A DNA stretch of 64,000 nucleotides from Flavobacterium laiguense (GCF_003097655.1 NZ_QCZH01000001.1:62001-126000); one strand, 5' to 3'; shown: positions 1-8,883, counted from the stretch's first letter. Numbers and translations are program-made. Notes: a model not told the origin generated them from the letters alone.

Positions 1-1
1 A

Positions 2-118
2 TCGTTTGATATTTCTGGATACAAAAAAGACAATATGATTAACGGATTTGATGATATTGACTACTTGCAAAACATTAAAGAGGAAATCACGGGATTTGCA
101 GACAAACTGCCTTACTAA
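2..118 (+). CDS. leuD: LeuD C-terminal end (isopropylmalate isomerase small subunit), partial
   Basis: An open frame enters from the left edge and stops with TAA at 116-118, giving 38 residues ending in DKLPY. The segment MINGFDDIDYLQNIKEEI resembles the end of bacteroidetal 3-isopropylmalate dehydratase small subunits. With LeuC that protein isomerises 2- to 3-isopropylmalate in leucine synthesis. A LeuA-type synthase and leuB follow on the same strand, which fits a leu operon. Only the tail is visible, so the call rests on a short match plus context. Confidence 0.7.
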   Translation, partial: SFDISGYKKDNMINGFDDIDYLQNIKEEITGFADKLPY

Positions 119-147
119 AAATAAATACAATTAGTTTTAGTTAAGAG

Positions 148-177
148 ACCCGACACATTTTTTTAAATCTGTCGGGT
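148..177 (+). terminator. Hairpin after leuD
   Basis: ACCCGACA (148-155) pairs with TGTCGGGT (170-177) across a T/A-rich loop of 14 nt. It lies between leuD and the ABM-domain gene. The T-run after the stem is short, so it may only partly terminate or may protect the 3' end. Confidence 0.5.
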
Positions 178-195
178 TTATAAATAAAAACAGAT

Positions 196-498
196 ATGAT
201 TTTAGAAGTGGCTATTCTGCAGGTAATAAAAGAAAAAGAGGCTCATTTTGAAAGAGACTTCGCAATTGCCAGTCAGTTTATAGAATCGATTCCAGGTTAT
301 GTAAGCCATAGTTTGAGAAAATGTTTAGAGCAGGAAAACAAATACATATTGCTCGTTGATTGGAAAAAATTGGAAAATCACACCGTTGGATTTAGAGAAT
401 CTGAAGCATATTTAGAATGGAAAAAATTGTTGCATCATTATTATAATCCATTCCCTGTTGTGGAGCATTATGAAATGGTTTTGGAGAATAAAAGATAA
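196..498 (+). CDS. Antibiotic biosynthesis monooxygenase (ABM) domain protein
   Basis: A 100-residue single-domain protein of the dimeric alpha/beta-barrel type. It has the ABM pattern: an N-terminal strand (ILEVAILQV), a helix, GYVSHSLRKCLEQENKYILLVDW in the middle, and a helix before a C-terminal PFPVVEHYEMVLE strand. Members include small heme-degrading or quinol monooxygenases and many proteins of unknown substrate. No heme ligand can be assigned. It sits 13 bp before a methyltransferase on the same strand, probably in one transcript inside the leu region. Function beyond the fold is not assignable. Confidence 0.75.
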   Translation: MILEVAILQVIKEKEAHFERDFAIASQFIESIPGYVSHSLRKCLEQENKYILLVDWKKLENHTVGFRESEAYLEWKKLLHHYYNPFPVVEHYEMVLENKR

Positions 499-511
499 TT
501 TTAAATCATAA

Positions 512-1303
512 ATGAAATCAAACAAACACATACAAAGGGACGGACAAGAAGCCACTAAAATATTTGATGACAGAAGTCTGCAAAATGATTACAGAAATCT
601 AACATCAATTTTAAAACCAGGTATGAAAGTTCTGGATGTGGGTTGTGGGACAGGTTCTATTTCAAAAGACATTGCAACCATAGTTGGTAAAAACGGAAAA
701 GTTACAGGAATTGACAATACCGAAAGTTTCATTTTAAGCGGAAGTGAATCTCATCAAAACATTAAGAATTTAGAATTAATTCACGTTGATTTATTTGATT
801 TCAATCCAGAAGAAAAATTTGATTTAATTATTTCTGCTAGAGTATTACAATGGTTGAGTAATCAAAAAGAGGCTTTATTAAAAATGAAATCACTTTTGAA
901 ACCAAACGGTCAAATCTCCATTTTGGATTATGACCATACGAATCTAGATTGGAATCCGTCGCCGCCGGAAAGTATGCAGGAGTTTTATAATACTTTCCTA
1001 AAATGGAGACAGGACGCCGGAATGAATAATAAAATTGGGGAAGATTTACCTAATTTATTGGAAGAAGCCGGTTTTCATTCGATAGAGAAAATCAATTCGG
1101 ATGAGTTTTATAATGAAGAGCGAATAGATTACAAATCGAAAATAGGCATTTGGTCGAAAGTGGCAGGTTCTCTTCAAATGGTGGAAGAAGGCTATTTAGA
1201 AAATGAATTGCGATTGAAAGCCATAGAAGAATACAACCATTGGATAGAAACAAAAGCAATTTCTATGACCATGAAACTAAATGAAGTGCGAGGAAAAATA
1301 TAA
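512..1303 (+). CDS. Class I SAM-dependent methyltransferase
   Basis: A 263-residue Rossmann-fold methyltransferase. Motif I, the SAM-binding loop, is VLDVGCGTGSIS at residues 40-51. An acidic residue follows after strand beta2 (GIDNTESF), then a DLIISARVLQWL motif and the post-motif LLKPNGQISILDYD. The overall pattern resembles methyltransferase-11/trans-aconitate methyltransferase-like enzymes, but the substrate cannot be read from sequence. It starts 13 bp after the ABM gene and ends 11 bp before a GNAT gene, so the three small genes probably share a transcript. They look like an insertion between leuD and the leuA-type gene. Confidence 0.8.
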   Translation: MKSNKHIQRDGQEATKIFDDRSLQNDYRNLTSILKPGMKVLDVGCGTGSISKDIATIVGKNGKVTGIDNTESFILSGSESHQNIKNLELIHVDLFDFNPEEKFDLIISARVLQWLSNQKEALLKMKSLLKPNGQISILDYDHTNLDWNPSPPESMQEFYNTFLKWRQDAGMNNKIGEDLPNLLEEAGFHSIEKINSDEFYNEERIDYKSKIGIWSKVAGSLQMVEEGYLENELRLKAIEEYNHWIETKAISMTMKLNEVRGKI

Positions 1304-1314
1304 AATTTATAAAA

Positions 1315-1821
1315 ATGGACTTCAAACCCAGCACGATTGGAGATATAGACAGCATTTTTGAATTTTATGATATGGCGATAGCCTATCAAAAAACCAAGTT
1401 CAACAAACAATGGCAAGGATTTGACAGAGCATTGGTAGAAAAAGAAATCTCAGAAAATCGCCAATGGAAAATTACAATTGACGATGAAATTGCCTGTGTC
1501 TTTGCTATAACATTCGAGGACAAAAGCATTTGGAAAGAGAAAAACAGTGACAAAGCGGTTTATTTTCATCGAATAGTAACGCATCCTAAATTTAGAGGGC
1601 AGCATTTTGTAGAAAAAATAATCGATTGGGGATTGCCCTTTGCAAAAGAAAATAGTTTGGATTTTTTGAGAATGGATACTTGGGGAGATAATGAATCCTT
1701 AATTGAATATTATCAAAAATGCGGTTTTAATTTCCTTGGAATTATCACCCCCGATTATGACGGTTTACCCAAACATTATGAAGGAATAACATTGAGTTTA
1801 TTTCAAATTGAAGTAAAATAA
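1315..1821 (+). CDS. GNAT family N-acetyltransferase
   Basis: A 168-residue acetyltransferase. Motif A, the acetyl-CoA pyrophosphate loop, is HRIVTHPKFRGQHFVEKII (residues 85-103) with the Q/RxxG/A-type PKFRGQ turn. The C-terminal NESLIEYYQKCGF (126-138) is the usual GNAT motif B with a buried Tyr. The acceptor is unknown. It lies 11 bp after the methyltransferase and 46 bp before the LeuA-type gene, all on the plus strand, so co-transcription with the leucine genes is plausible. Confidence 0.8.
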   Translation: MDFKPSTIGDIDSIFEFYDMAIAYQKTKFNKQWQGFDRALVEKEISENRQWKITIDDEIACVFAITFEDKSIWKEKNSDKAVYFHRIVTHPKFRGQHFVEKIIDWGLPFAKENSLDFLRMDTWGDNESLIEYYQKCGFNFLGIITPDYDGLPKHYEGITLSLFQIEVK

Positions 1822-1867
1822 TAAAACATACAATACTCCTTAAAAAAAGGATTTATAGAACAGCAAT

Positions 1868-3391
1868 ATGGAAAAAAGAAAAATTGAAATAATGGATACT
1901 ACACTTCGCGACGGTGAACAAACCTCGGGAGTGTCTTTTTCTGCTGCAGAAAAATTAACCATTGCGCAATTATTGCTGGAGGAATTAAATATTGACCGTA
2001 TCGAAGTTGCCTCTGCTCGTGTAAGCGAAGGTGAATTTCAAGGCGTAAGCGGAATTATGTCCTGGGCTACCGAAAAAGGATATACCGATCGAATTGAAGT
2101 CTTGGCTTTTGTCGATGGCGGAATTTCTATCGAATGGATGAAAAAAGCGGGAGCCAAGGTGCAAAATTTATTGACTAAAGGCTCTTTAAATCATTTGACC
2201 CATCAATTAAAAAAAACACCGGAACAGCATTTTGCCGAAATCGCTCAATCTATTGCTTTGGCCAATGAAAATGGAATTGCCACCAATGTTTATCTCGAAG
2301 ATTGGAGTAACGGTATGCGCAATTCTCCTGAGTATGTTTTTCAATATTTGGACTTTTTGGTAACACAGCCCGTTAAAAGAATATTATTACCCGATACTTT
2401 AGGCGTCCTTATTCCATCGGATACTTTTGAATTTATATCTAAAATAACAGCAAAATATCCCAATATTCATTTTGATTTTCACGCCCATAATGACTATGAT
2501 CTAAGTATTGCCAATGTGATGGAAGCTGTAAAAGCAGGTATCAGCGGTTTGCACGTTACGGTAAATGGAATGGGAGAACGCGCCGGAAATGCCCCGCTTG
2601 AAAGTACCGTTGCCGTTATTAATGATTTTATGCCCGAGGTAAAAATCAACATCAAAGAATCCTCTTTATACTCGGTAAGCAAACTCGTTGAAACTTTTAC
2701 GGGCTACAGAATCCCTGCCAACAAACCCATTGTAGGCGATAATGTTTTTACACAAACCGCAGGAATTCATGCTGATGGTGACAACAAAAACAATTTATAT
2801 TTTAATGATTTACTTCCGGAACGTTTTGGAAGAAAACGAAAATATGCTTTAGGGAAAACATCGGGCAAAGCCAATATCGAAAAAAATCTTCAAGAATTAG
2901 GATTAAAACTAAACCCTGAAGATTTAAAATTGGTTACCCAACGAATCATCGAATTGGGAGACAAAAAAGAAACCGTTACCAAAGAAGATTTACCATACAT
3001 CATTTCGGATGTATTGGACAGTCAATCTTATGAAGAAAAAATTGTAGTCGAATCGTACATATTGGTTCATGCCAAAGGATTACGTCCTTCGACCACGCTT
3101 TGTTTAAAAATTGATGGTGAAATTATAGAAGAAAATGCACAAGGTGACGGTCAATTTGATGCTTTTATGAATGCGCTTTCCAAAATTTACAAAACCAAAA
3201 AAATGATTTTGCCTAAATTAGTCGATTATGCAGTTCGTATTCCTCCAGGCAGTAGCTCGGATGCTTTATGCGAAACCATTATCACTTGGATCCATAACGG
3301 AAAAGAATTTAAAACCAGAGGACTTGACTCCGATCAAACGGTTGCCGCTATTATTGCCACACAAAAAATGCTGAATGTGGTAATTATTTAA
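1868..3391 (+). CDS. leuA: 2-isopropylmalate synthase-type enzyme (LeuA/CimA superfamily)
   Basis: A 507-residue acyl-CoA/2-oxoacid condensing enzyme. DTTLRDGEQ (residues 10-18) is the HMGL-like active-site entry with the catalytic Arg. HAHND (about 205-209) carries metal-ligand histidines, and NGMGERAGN follows around 228-236. The last ~130 residues (VVESYILVHAKG... onward) match a LeuA-type allosteric dimer domain. It probably condenses acetyl-CoA with 2-oxoisovalerate, the first step of leucine synthesis. Position between leuD and leuB supports leucine. The related (R)-citramalate synthase shares this architecture and cannot be fully excluded, so the symbol is tentative. Confidence 0.75.
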   Translation: MEKRKIEIMDTTLRDGEQTSGVSFSAAEKLTIAQLLLEELNIDRIEVASARVSEGEFQGVSGIMSWATEKGYTDRIEVLAFVDGGISIEWMKKAGAKVQNLLTKGSLNHLTHQLKKTPEQHFAEIAQSIALANENGIATNVYLEDWSNGMRNSPEYVFQYLDFLVTQPVKRILLPDTLGVLIPSDTFEFISKITAKYPNIHFDFHAHNDYDLSIANVMEAVKAGISGLHVTVNGMGERAGNAPLESTVAVINDFMPEVKINIKESSLYSVSKLVETFTGYRIPANKPIVGDNVFTQTAGIHADGDNKNNLYFNDLLPERFGRKRKYALGKTSGKANIEKNLQELGLKLNPEDLKLVTQRIIELGDKKETVTKEDLPYIISDVLDSQSYEEKIVVESYILVHAKGLRPSTTLCLKIDGEIIEENAQGDGQFDAFMNALSKIYKTKKMILPKLVDYAVRIPPGSSSDALCETIITWIHNGKEFKTRGLDSDQTVAAIIATQKMLNVVII

Positions 3392-3420
3392 ATTTTAAAA
3401 TACAATTTTAAAATATCTTG

Positions 3421-3488
3421 AACCATTAAGATATTAAGAAAATTAAGGTTTGTAGCTTTTCTTATTAAAACTTAATACCTTAATGGTT
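3421..3488. repeat. Imperfect palindrome between leuA-type gene and leuB
   Basis: AACCATTAAGATATTAAG (3421-3438) is complementary at 17 of 18 positions to 3471-3488, separated by 32 nt. It fills much of the 184-bp gap before leuB. A dispersed intergenic palindrome or an mRNA processing or attenuation hairpin would both fit. No leucine-rich leader peptide is evident. Confidence 0.55.
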
Positions 3489-3575
3489 TTAAAAAAATAA
3501 TGAATGTTCACAACATTTCCAGTAGAAGTAAAAAAATTAAAATTCAATTAAAAATATAATTAAAAATTAAGAACA

Positions 3576-4637
3576 ATGAAATTCAATATTGCCCTTTTAG
3601 CCGGAGACGGAATCGGACCAGAAGTAATTAACGAAGCAGTTAAAGTTTCGGATGCCATTGCCAAAAAATTCAACCACGAAATCACATGGACACCTGCACT
3701 TACAGGTGCTTGTGCCATTGATGCAGTTGGTGTTCCTTACCCAGACGAAACACACGAGATTTGTATGGCTGCCGATGCTGTTCTTTTTGGAGCTATCGGA
3801 CACCCAAAATACGATAACGATCCAAGTGCACCAGTTCGTCCAGAACAAGGGTTATTGTTAATGCGCAAAAAATTAGGTTTGTTTGCCAATGTACGTCCAA
3901 CCTTTACTTTCCCTTCTTTAATTGACAATTCTCCGTTAAAAAGAGAACGCATCGAAGGAACGGATTTGGTTTTCTTAAGAGAATTAACTGGAGGAATCTA
4001 TTTTGGAGAAAAAGGAAGAAGAGACGATGGAGAAACTGCCTTTGATAATTGTGTGTACACTAGAGTCGAAGTGCAACGTTTGGCTAAAAAAGGATTTGAA
4101 CTAGCCATGACACGTTCTAAAAAATTATGTTGTGTGGATAAAGCCAATGTTTTAGAAACTTCTCGTTTGTGGAGAGAAACGGTTCAAGCTATGGAAAAAG
4201 ACTATCCAGAGGTTGAAGTATCTTATGAATTTGTTGATGCGGTTGCGATGCGATTGGTACAATGGCCAAACTCTTATGATGTATTAATCACCGAAAATTT
4301 ATTTGGAGATATTTTGACTGATGAAGCTTCTGTTATTTCAGGATCAATGGGATTAATGCCATCGGCTTCAGTAGGAGAACACACTTCATTATATGAACCA
4401 ATCCACGGTTCATATCCACAAGCAACTGGATTGAATATTGCTAATCCATTGGCGACTGTTTTATCGGCAGCGATGATGTTTGAAGATGCTTTTGGATTAA
4501 AAGAAGAAGCCGAAGCAATAAGAACTGTTGTGAACCAATCATTGGAACAAGGAATTGTAACCGAAGATTTAGTGGCTAAAGGTGTAAAAGCTTATTCTAC
4601 AAGCGAAGTGGGAGACTGGTTGGTTGCCAATTTGTAA
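3576..4637 (+). CDS. leuB: 3-isopropylmalate dehydrogenase
   Basis: A 353-residue protein, full length for the family. It opens with NIALLAGDGIGPEVINEAVKV, followed by LLLMRKKLGLFANVRP and the RELTGGIYFGEKGRR substrate loop. Then come VDKANVLETSRLWRE, DILTDEASVISGSMGLMPSAS with the metal-binding aspartates, and YEPIHGSYPQATGLNIANPLA for NAD binding. It oxidatively decarboxylates 3-isopropylmalate to 2-oxoisocaproate in the cytoplasm. It is the last leucine gene here and is followed by a strong terminator facing a convergent gene. Confidence 0.97.
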   Translation: MKFNIALLAGDGIGPEVINEAVKVSDAIAKKFNHEITWTPALTGACAIDAVGVPYPDETHEICMAADAVLFGAIGHPKYDNDPSAPVRPEQGLLLMRKKLGLFANVRPTFTFPSLIDNSPLKRERIEGTDLVFLRELTGGIYFGEKGRRDDGETAFDNCVYTRVEVQRLAKKGFELAMTRSKKLCCVDKANVLETSRLWRETVQAMEKDYPEVEVSYEFVDAVAMRLVQWPNSYDVLITENLFGDILTDEASVISGSMGLMPSASVGEHTSLYEPIHGSYPQATGLNIANPLATVLSAAMMFEDAFGLKEEAEAIRTVVNQSLEQGIVTEDLVAKGVKAYSTSEVGDWLVANL

Positions 4638-4649
4638 AATCAAAAAATT

Positions 4650-4679
4650 TGTAGAGTCACACTGCGTTGTGTTTCTACA
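4650..4679 (+). terminator. Weak hairpin after leuB
   Basis: TGTAGA (4650-4655) pairs with TCTACA (4674-4679), with further partial pairing of ACAC and GTGT inside. It starts 13 bp after the leuB stop and precedes the stronger terminator at 4714-4745. Confidence 0.4.
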
Positions 4680-4713
4680 ATAATAATAAATGATTACAAA
4701 ATAGAATGCAACA

Positions 4714-4745
4714 AAAAAGGTGTCAATTTACATTGACACCTTTTT
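4714..4745. terminator. Bidirectional intrinsic terminator
   Basis: A perfect 14-bp stem (AAAAAGGTGTCAAT at 4714-4727 with 4732-4745) closes a TTAC loop. It has T-runs on both strands and sits between convergent leuB (+) and the RRM gene (-). Confidence 0.9.
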
Positions 4746-4766
4746 AATATATGATTGAAAAGAATA

Positions 4767-5132
4767 TTAATATCTTCCTCCTCTGTCTCCACCTCCACGG
4801 TTGTCTCCACCACGGCTGTTTCCACCACCATAACCACCACGGGAATCTCCACCACGGCTGTTATTGTTAAAACTTCTTCTTTCACCTTCTGGTTTTGGTT
4901 CAGATTTGTTTACAACGATTGCACGTCCTTGAACAGTAGCTCCGTTCAATTCGTCAATTGCTTTTTGAGCTTCATCATCGTTTGTCATTTCAACAAAACC
5001 AAATCCTTTACTTCTTCCTGTAAATTTATCTGTGATAATTTTAACTGAATCAACTGCTCCGTAAGCCTCGAAAGACTCTCTTAAATCTGCTTCCTCAATA
5101 CTGAATGGAAGGCTTCCAACAAAAATATTCAT
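4767..5132 (-). CDS. RRM-domain RNA-binding protein with RGG tail
   Basis: A 121-residue protein. Residues 2-77 form one RNA-recognition motif: RNP2 is IFVGSL (3-8) and RNP1 is KGFGFVEM (42-49). The tail from about residue 88 is Gly/Arg/Asn-rich (repeated SRGG, GGGDRGG), typical of glycine-rich RNA-binding proteins in Bacteroidota and cyanobacteria. It presumably binds single-stranded RNA, perhaps during cold or growth transitions; the RNA targets are unknown. A TAnnTTTG box at 5158-5165 lies just upstream. The low-complexity tail produces long spurious antisense frames. Confidence 0.92.
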   Translation of the reverse strand: MNIFVGSLPFSIEEADLRESFEAYGAVDSVKIITDKFTGRSKGFGFVEMTNDDEAQKAIDELNGATVQGRAIVVNKSEPKPEGERRSFNNNSRGGDSRGGYGGGNSRGGDNRGGGDRGGRY

Positions 5133-5157
5133 AAGTACTTATTTATAATAATTGAAG

Positions 5158-5186
5158 CAAATGTACTCTATTTTTATTCTAAACAA
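5158..5186 (-). promoter_or_regulatory. Bacteroidetes-type promoter of the RRM gene
   Basis: Read on the minus strand, TACATTTG (5158-5165) matches the -7 consensus TAnnTTTG, with TTG (5184-5186) 18 bp upstream as the -33 element. The start codon is about 25 nt downstream. Confidence 0.65.
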
Positions 5187-5549
5187 CTATAAATTAGCAT
5201 ATTTGTGAAATAATTTATGATATAGAGCCTTTTAACTTTTTAACGAATCACTATTTTATTGTTGACAAACTATCTTTTATCCCTTTATCAACTTCATAAT
5301 CAGCCTGAATAATACCGTTAAGACCTTCAACTATTTTTTTTTACAGTACTAAAATCCGTTACCATCTTATTATATTACCAAATCTCCCTTCAAAACCAAA
5401 AAAAGCTATAATCGAAAAAACTGTACTCATACTCAATTGATTTTAAATAAATTAGTTGCCTTTTCAACAAAAACAAAAGATAGAAACACTCCTAACGTAC
5501 TATCAATCATTAAAGTAATAATCAAATTAGTTTGTTTCGATAAAAGATG
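5187..5549. other. Gene-free stretch between RRM gene and rpsP
   Basis: About 360 bp of A/T-rich sequence with stop codons in all frames. I see no RNA gene, hairpin or coding signal. It separates the divergent promoters of the RRM gene and rpsP. Confidence 0.5.
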
Positions 5550-5557
5550 TATCTTTG
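5550..5557 (+). promoter_or_regulatory. -7 box of rpsP
   Basis: TATCTTTG matches TAnnTTTG. A TTTG at 5531-5534 could serve as -33, though its 15-bp spacing is short. The rpsP start is 50 nt downstream. Confidence 0.6.
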
Positions 5558-5606
5558 CACCCTTAATTAATCGAGGTCGAGTACCTCAAAATTTAATCAC
5601 AAGATT

Positions 5607-6164
5607 ATGTCAGTAAAAATTAGATTACAAAGACACGGTAAAAAACAAAAACCTTTTTACTGGGTTGTAGCAGCAGATGCTCGCTCAAAAAGAGATGGTA
5701 AATACTTAGAGAAAATCGGTACTTACAATCCAAATACTAACCCAGCAACTATCGAATTAAACCTTGATAGTGCAGTAAAATGGTTGCACAATGGTGCACA
5801 ACCTACCGATACTGCTAAAGCAATTCTTTCTTACAAAGGTGCTTTATTGAAACACCACCTTGATGGAGGTATTCGTAAAGGCGCTTTAACTCAAGAACAA
5901 GCTGATGTAAAATTAGCGGCTTGGTTAGAAGCTAAAGCTGGAAAAGTTGATGCTAAAAAAGAAGGTTTAACAAAAGCACAAGCTGATGTTAGAGCTAAAG
6001 CTTTTAAAGCAGAACAAGACGTAAACGCAAAACGTTTAGCTGCTGCTGCACAAGCAGAAGCGGATGCTATTGCTGCTGCAACTCCTGCTGTTGAAGAAGA
6101 AGTTGTTGCTGAAGCTGAAGAAGCTCCTGCTGCTGAAGAAAATAACGAAACAACTGAAGCATAA
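5607..6164 (+). CDS. rpsP: 30S ribosomal protein S16
   Basis: A 185-residue protein. Residues 1-80 are the S16 core (KIRLQRHGKKQKPFYWVVAADARSKRDG..., IGTYNPN). The remaining ~100 residues are an Ala/Glu/Lys-rich extension. S16 binds 16S rRNA early in small-subunit assembly. The long acidic tail is usual in Bacteroidota, so it is not an assembly artefact. rimM follows 14 bp downstream, the classic rpsP-rimM ribosome-maturation pairing. Confidence 0.97.
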   Translation: MSVKIRLQRHGKKQKPFYWVVAADARSKRDGKYLEKIGTYNPNTNPATIELNLDSAVKWLHNGAQPTDTAKAILSYKGALLKHHLDGGIRKGALTQEQADVKLAAWLEAKAGKVDAKKEGLTKAQADVRAKAFKAEQDVNAKRLAAAAQAEADAIAAATPAVEEEVVAEAEEAPAAEENNETTEA

Positions 6165-6178
6165 TTTAGAAGGCGAAG

Positions 6179-6703
6179 ATGCGTAAAGAAGATTGTTTCT
6201 ATTTGGGTAAAATCGCCAAAAAATTTAGTTTCAAAGGAGAAGTTCTGGCTTATTTAGACACGGACGAACCTGAGTTATACGAAAACTTGGAATCAGTGTT
6301 TGTTGAATGCAACAAACACTTGGTTCCTTTTTTTATTGAAAATAGCTCGTTGCATAAAAATGACTTCCTTCGAATTCGTTTTGAAGATTTAAATACCGAA
6401 GAAGAAGCCGACGCCATTATTGGTAACGACCTTTATCTTCCATTAAAAATGTTACCTAAACTTTCGGGTAACAAGTTCTACTTTCACGAAGTTATTGGCT
6501 TTGAAGTAGAAGACAAACGTCTTGGATTTGTTGGAGAAATTCAATCTATCAACGACACCACTGCTCAACCTCTTTTTGAAGTACTCAAAGGAGACACCGA
6601 AATTTTAATTCCAATGATTGACCATTTCTTGGTTAAAATAGATCGTGAAAACAAAAAAGTTGTCATGGATCTACCTGAAGGTTTAATAGAAATGTATTTG
6701 TAG
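6179..6703 (+). CDS. rimM: Ribosome maturation factor RimM
   Basis: A 174-residue protein. The N-terminal RimM barrel starts with CFYLGKIAKKFSFKGEVLAYLDTDEP (6-31). The C-terminal PRC-barrel-like half has FYFHEVIGFEVEDKRLGFVGEI and TEILIPMIDHFLVKIDRENKKVVMDLPEGLIEMYL, the characteristic RimM ending. It binds S19 and assists 30S head maturation. It is co-transcribed with rpsP. A hairpin overlaps its stop codon, separating it from trmN6. Confidence 0.96.
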   Translation: MRKEDCFYLGKIAKKFSFKGEVLAYLDTDEPELYENLESVFVECNKHLVPFFIENSSLHKNDFLRIRFEDLNTEEEADAIIGNDLYLPLKMLPKLSGNKFYFHEVIGFEVEDKRLGFVGEIQSINDTTAQPLFEVLKGDTEILIPMIDHFLVKIDRENKKVVMDLPEGLIEMYL

Positions 6704-6744
6704 AAAAGTTTATTTGATTAACCAAATAGGACAACTTTTCTACA
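6699..6744 (+). terminator. Hairpin at the rimM stop codon
   Basis: TGTAGAAAAGTT (6699-6710, containing the rimM TAG) pairs perfectly with 6733-6744, with an inner ATTTG/CAAAT pairing. No strong T-run follows, so it may be a processing or attenuating hairpin rather than a full terminator. Confidence 0.55.
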
Positions 6745-6810
6745 CTACTTCCCAGTTGTTACATTTTTAAATCAAAAATCAGCTATCGTTAATCTTCAAT
6801 CAAAAATCTA

Positions 6811-7518
6811 ATGTTTCAATTCAAACAATTCTCCATTGAACAAGACCGTTGTGCCATGAAAATTGGAACCGATGGTGTTTTGCTTGGCGCTTGGGCTCCA
6901 ATAGACAACAATCCTTTTAGCATTTTGGATATTGGCACAGGAACTGGTATTATTGCTTTAATGCTTTCGCAAAGAAGTAATGCACAACAAATCGACGCAC
7001 TGGAAATTGACGAAGACGCTTACGAACAAGCAGTCGATAATTTTGAAAATTCTCCTTGGAGCGATCGCTTATTTTGCTTTCATGCCGGATTGGACGAATT
7101 TGTCGAAGAACCTGAAGATGAATACGACTTAATTATTTCCAACCCTCCCTTTTATACCGACGATTACAAATCCGAAAATGAACAACGGGATCTCGCGCGT
7201 TTCGCCGATGCCATGCCTTTTGAAGATTTGGTCGAAGCTGCCGATTTATTGCTTTCAGAAAACGGAATTTTAGCGGTAATCATTCCTCATAAAGAAGAAG
7301 GTAACTTTATTGCTTTGGCTAATGAATATGAATTGTATCCTATAAAAATCACTAGAGTCAAAGGAACTCCCTCCACCGAAATCAAGCGTAGCTTATTGGC
7401 TTTTAGCCGAAATGAAACTGCAACTGTACTTACAAATGAATTAATTATCGAAACGGCTCGACACGTCTATACTCCTGAATACATTGAATTCACAAAGGAT
7501 TTTTACTTGAAGATGTAA
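6811..7518 (+). CDS. trmN6: tRNA1(Val) A37 N6-methyltransferase
   Basis: A 235-residue class I methyltransferase. The N-terminus is typical of the YfiC/TrmN6 family (FKQFSIEQDRCAMKIGTDGV). The SAM loop is LDIGTGTGIIALML (about 39-52). The catalytic NPPF tetrapeptide of N6-adenine methyltransferases is at 111-114 (LIISNPPFYTDD). The expected reaction is m6A37 in tRNA-Val. It lies 107 bp after rimM and is convergent with a secreted-protein gene only 10 bp away. Confidence 0.9.
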   Translation: MFQFKQFSIEQDRCAMKIGTDGVLLGAWAPIDNNPFSILDIGTGTGIIALMLSQRSNAQQIDALEIDEDAYEQAVDNFENSPWSDRLFCFHAGLDEFVEEPEDEYDLIISNPPFYTDDYKSENEQRDLARFADAMPFEDLVEAADLLLSENGILAVIIPHKEEGNFIALANEYELYPIKITRVKGTPSTEIKRSLLAFSRNETATVLTNELIIETARHVYTPEYIEFTKDFYLKM

Positions 7519-7528
7519 ATTCACATCT

Positions 7529-8782
7529 TTAAAAATCTACTTTCCCCTCTTCCAAAATAAAATTATTGTTTTTCCAATATTCTGGATCTTCTTTGAGCTT
7601 TACGTCTAGTTTTAATCGATCGATGGGCCGAGTGATTATTTCTACATTGTCAGTATTTATATCTACAGACATCAAATCGTAATTAGTATTCGATTTACTA
7701 ACTAATTTTCTGTCAGTTTTTGAATAATAATTATCCTCAACCTTTTCATTGCAATAATTTATAAAATACTTACCATTCACTAATTTATAGGTTTGTGTAA
7801 TTTTCAATGTAGATTCAATTCGAATATCATCACTTTCATTAGGCCTGTATGGTGTTAAAACAACATATTGCTCAAATTTCACCACCGCAAAAGAAATAGT
7901 GTCTATATAAATAAATCCAGTTACCGATTTAGGAGATGGGTCTCCAAAGCCCGTAGAGAAAACATCTGGCGCTAGATTTGTAAAGCTAATGACATACACT
8001 TTTTTACCATTATACTCCAAAGTTCCTTCTTTTTTTAGATCAAATGAGGAAGTCTCATAAAGCACGTTCCGATTACTTAATAAGATATTTCTAAAAATGA
8101 CAACACCAAAATAACCTATGCCTTTCCAATTCTCTTTAGCTATTTTATACGGATCCCCTCCAAATTGCAATATTTCACCATAATAATCATTAACTGCATC
8201 ATCTGAAACTTTAATTCCATTGGGACTATAGGTTTGGATAGATGCTTCTTCATTAACAGTAACAAGACTGTCTTTATTGGTCTGTGCCCTAAAAAAGAAT
8301 TTCTGATTAAAAGGCTCCTGAAAATAATTATCTTCTATATTCTCCTTTGCCTTTTTTAAAATTGATTTCGCTGAAATTGATTTCGCTTTGCTTTTAGCCG
8401 ATAAAACCACCAATCCATTCAATGTTATTTCCGCATTAGTTTCTTTATTTAGCTTTATAAACAAAAACTCATTTTTAGTCTTTTCCAATTGAGAAACCGA
8501 AATGGTATCTGAATAATATCCCAAAACTGAAATGATTAACTTATCATTAAAACTACTTTTTGGAATGTTAAATTGAAATTCCCCTTTACTATTGGCAACA
8601 ACACTATTATTACAATTCATTAAATACAAATCAGCATTCGAAATTATAGAATCTGTTTTTGAATCTATAATGCCTCCTGAAATTCTGAAAGTTATCTCCG
8701 TTTTTTGAATTTCGGATAATTTTTCTTGGGCAAACGCACATTGAAACAATAGAATAAGTAGAAGCAAGATGTTCTTTTTCAC
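7529..8782 (-). CDS. Secreted CarboxypepD_reg-like domain protein
   Basis: A 417-residue protein with a clear signal peptide (MKKNILLLLILLFQCAFAQ). Residues ~33-110 look like a carboxypeptidase-regulatory-like beta-sandwich (SGGIIDSKTDSIISNADLYL, GEFQFNIP, VLGYYSD). The rest resembles the outer-membrane-associated part of bacteroidetal proteins with this prefix (GTLEYNGKKVYVISF, GFIYIDTISFAVVKFE). It is presumably exported to the envelope. No catalytic residues or partner gene are apparent, and its role is unknown. Confidence 0.7.
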   Translation of the reverse strand: MKKNILLLLILLFQCAFAQEKLSEIQKTEITFRISGGIIDSKTDSIISNADLYLMNCNNSVVANSKGEFQFNIPKSSFNDKLIISVLGYYSDTISVSQLEKTKNEFLFIKLNKETNAEITLNGLVVLSAKSKAKSISAKSILKKAKENIEDNYFQEPFNQKFFFRAQTNKDSLVTVNEEASIQTYSPNGIKVSDDAVNDYYGEILQFGGDPYKIAKENWKGIGYFGVVIFRNILLSNRNVLYETSSFDLKKEGTLEYNGKKVYVISFTNLAPDVFSTGFGDPSPKSVTGFIYIDTISFAVVKFEQYVVLTPYRPNESDDIRIESTLKITQTYKLVNGKYFINYCNEKVEDNYYSKTDRKLVSKSNTNYDLMSVDINTDNVEIITRPIDRLKLDVKLKEDPEYWKNNNFILEEGKVDF

Positions 8783-8883
8783 TTTGAAAAGGTTTGATTA
8801 ATTTATAATATGAGAGATTTAAGTGATTCTCAAAACATTATAATCACTTGAAAGCCCTTTCAAATATATAAGATTTTTTAGAT

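Noticed and set aside
4694..5048. Long frames on both strands over the RRM gene tail
   Set aside because: Low-complexity RGG coding sequence is open in other frames; the Ser/Thr- and Val/Glu-rich products are artefacts.
5850..6164. S16 C-terminal extension as a fused extra domain
   Set aside because: An Ala/Glu/Lys-rich S16 tail is normal for Bacteroidota and shows no separate domain motif.
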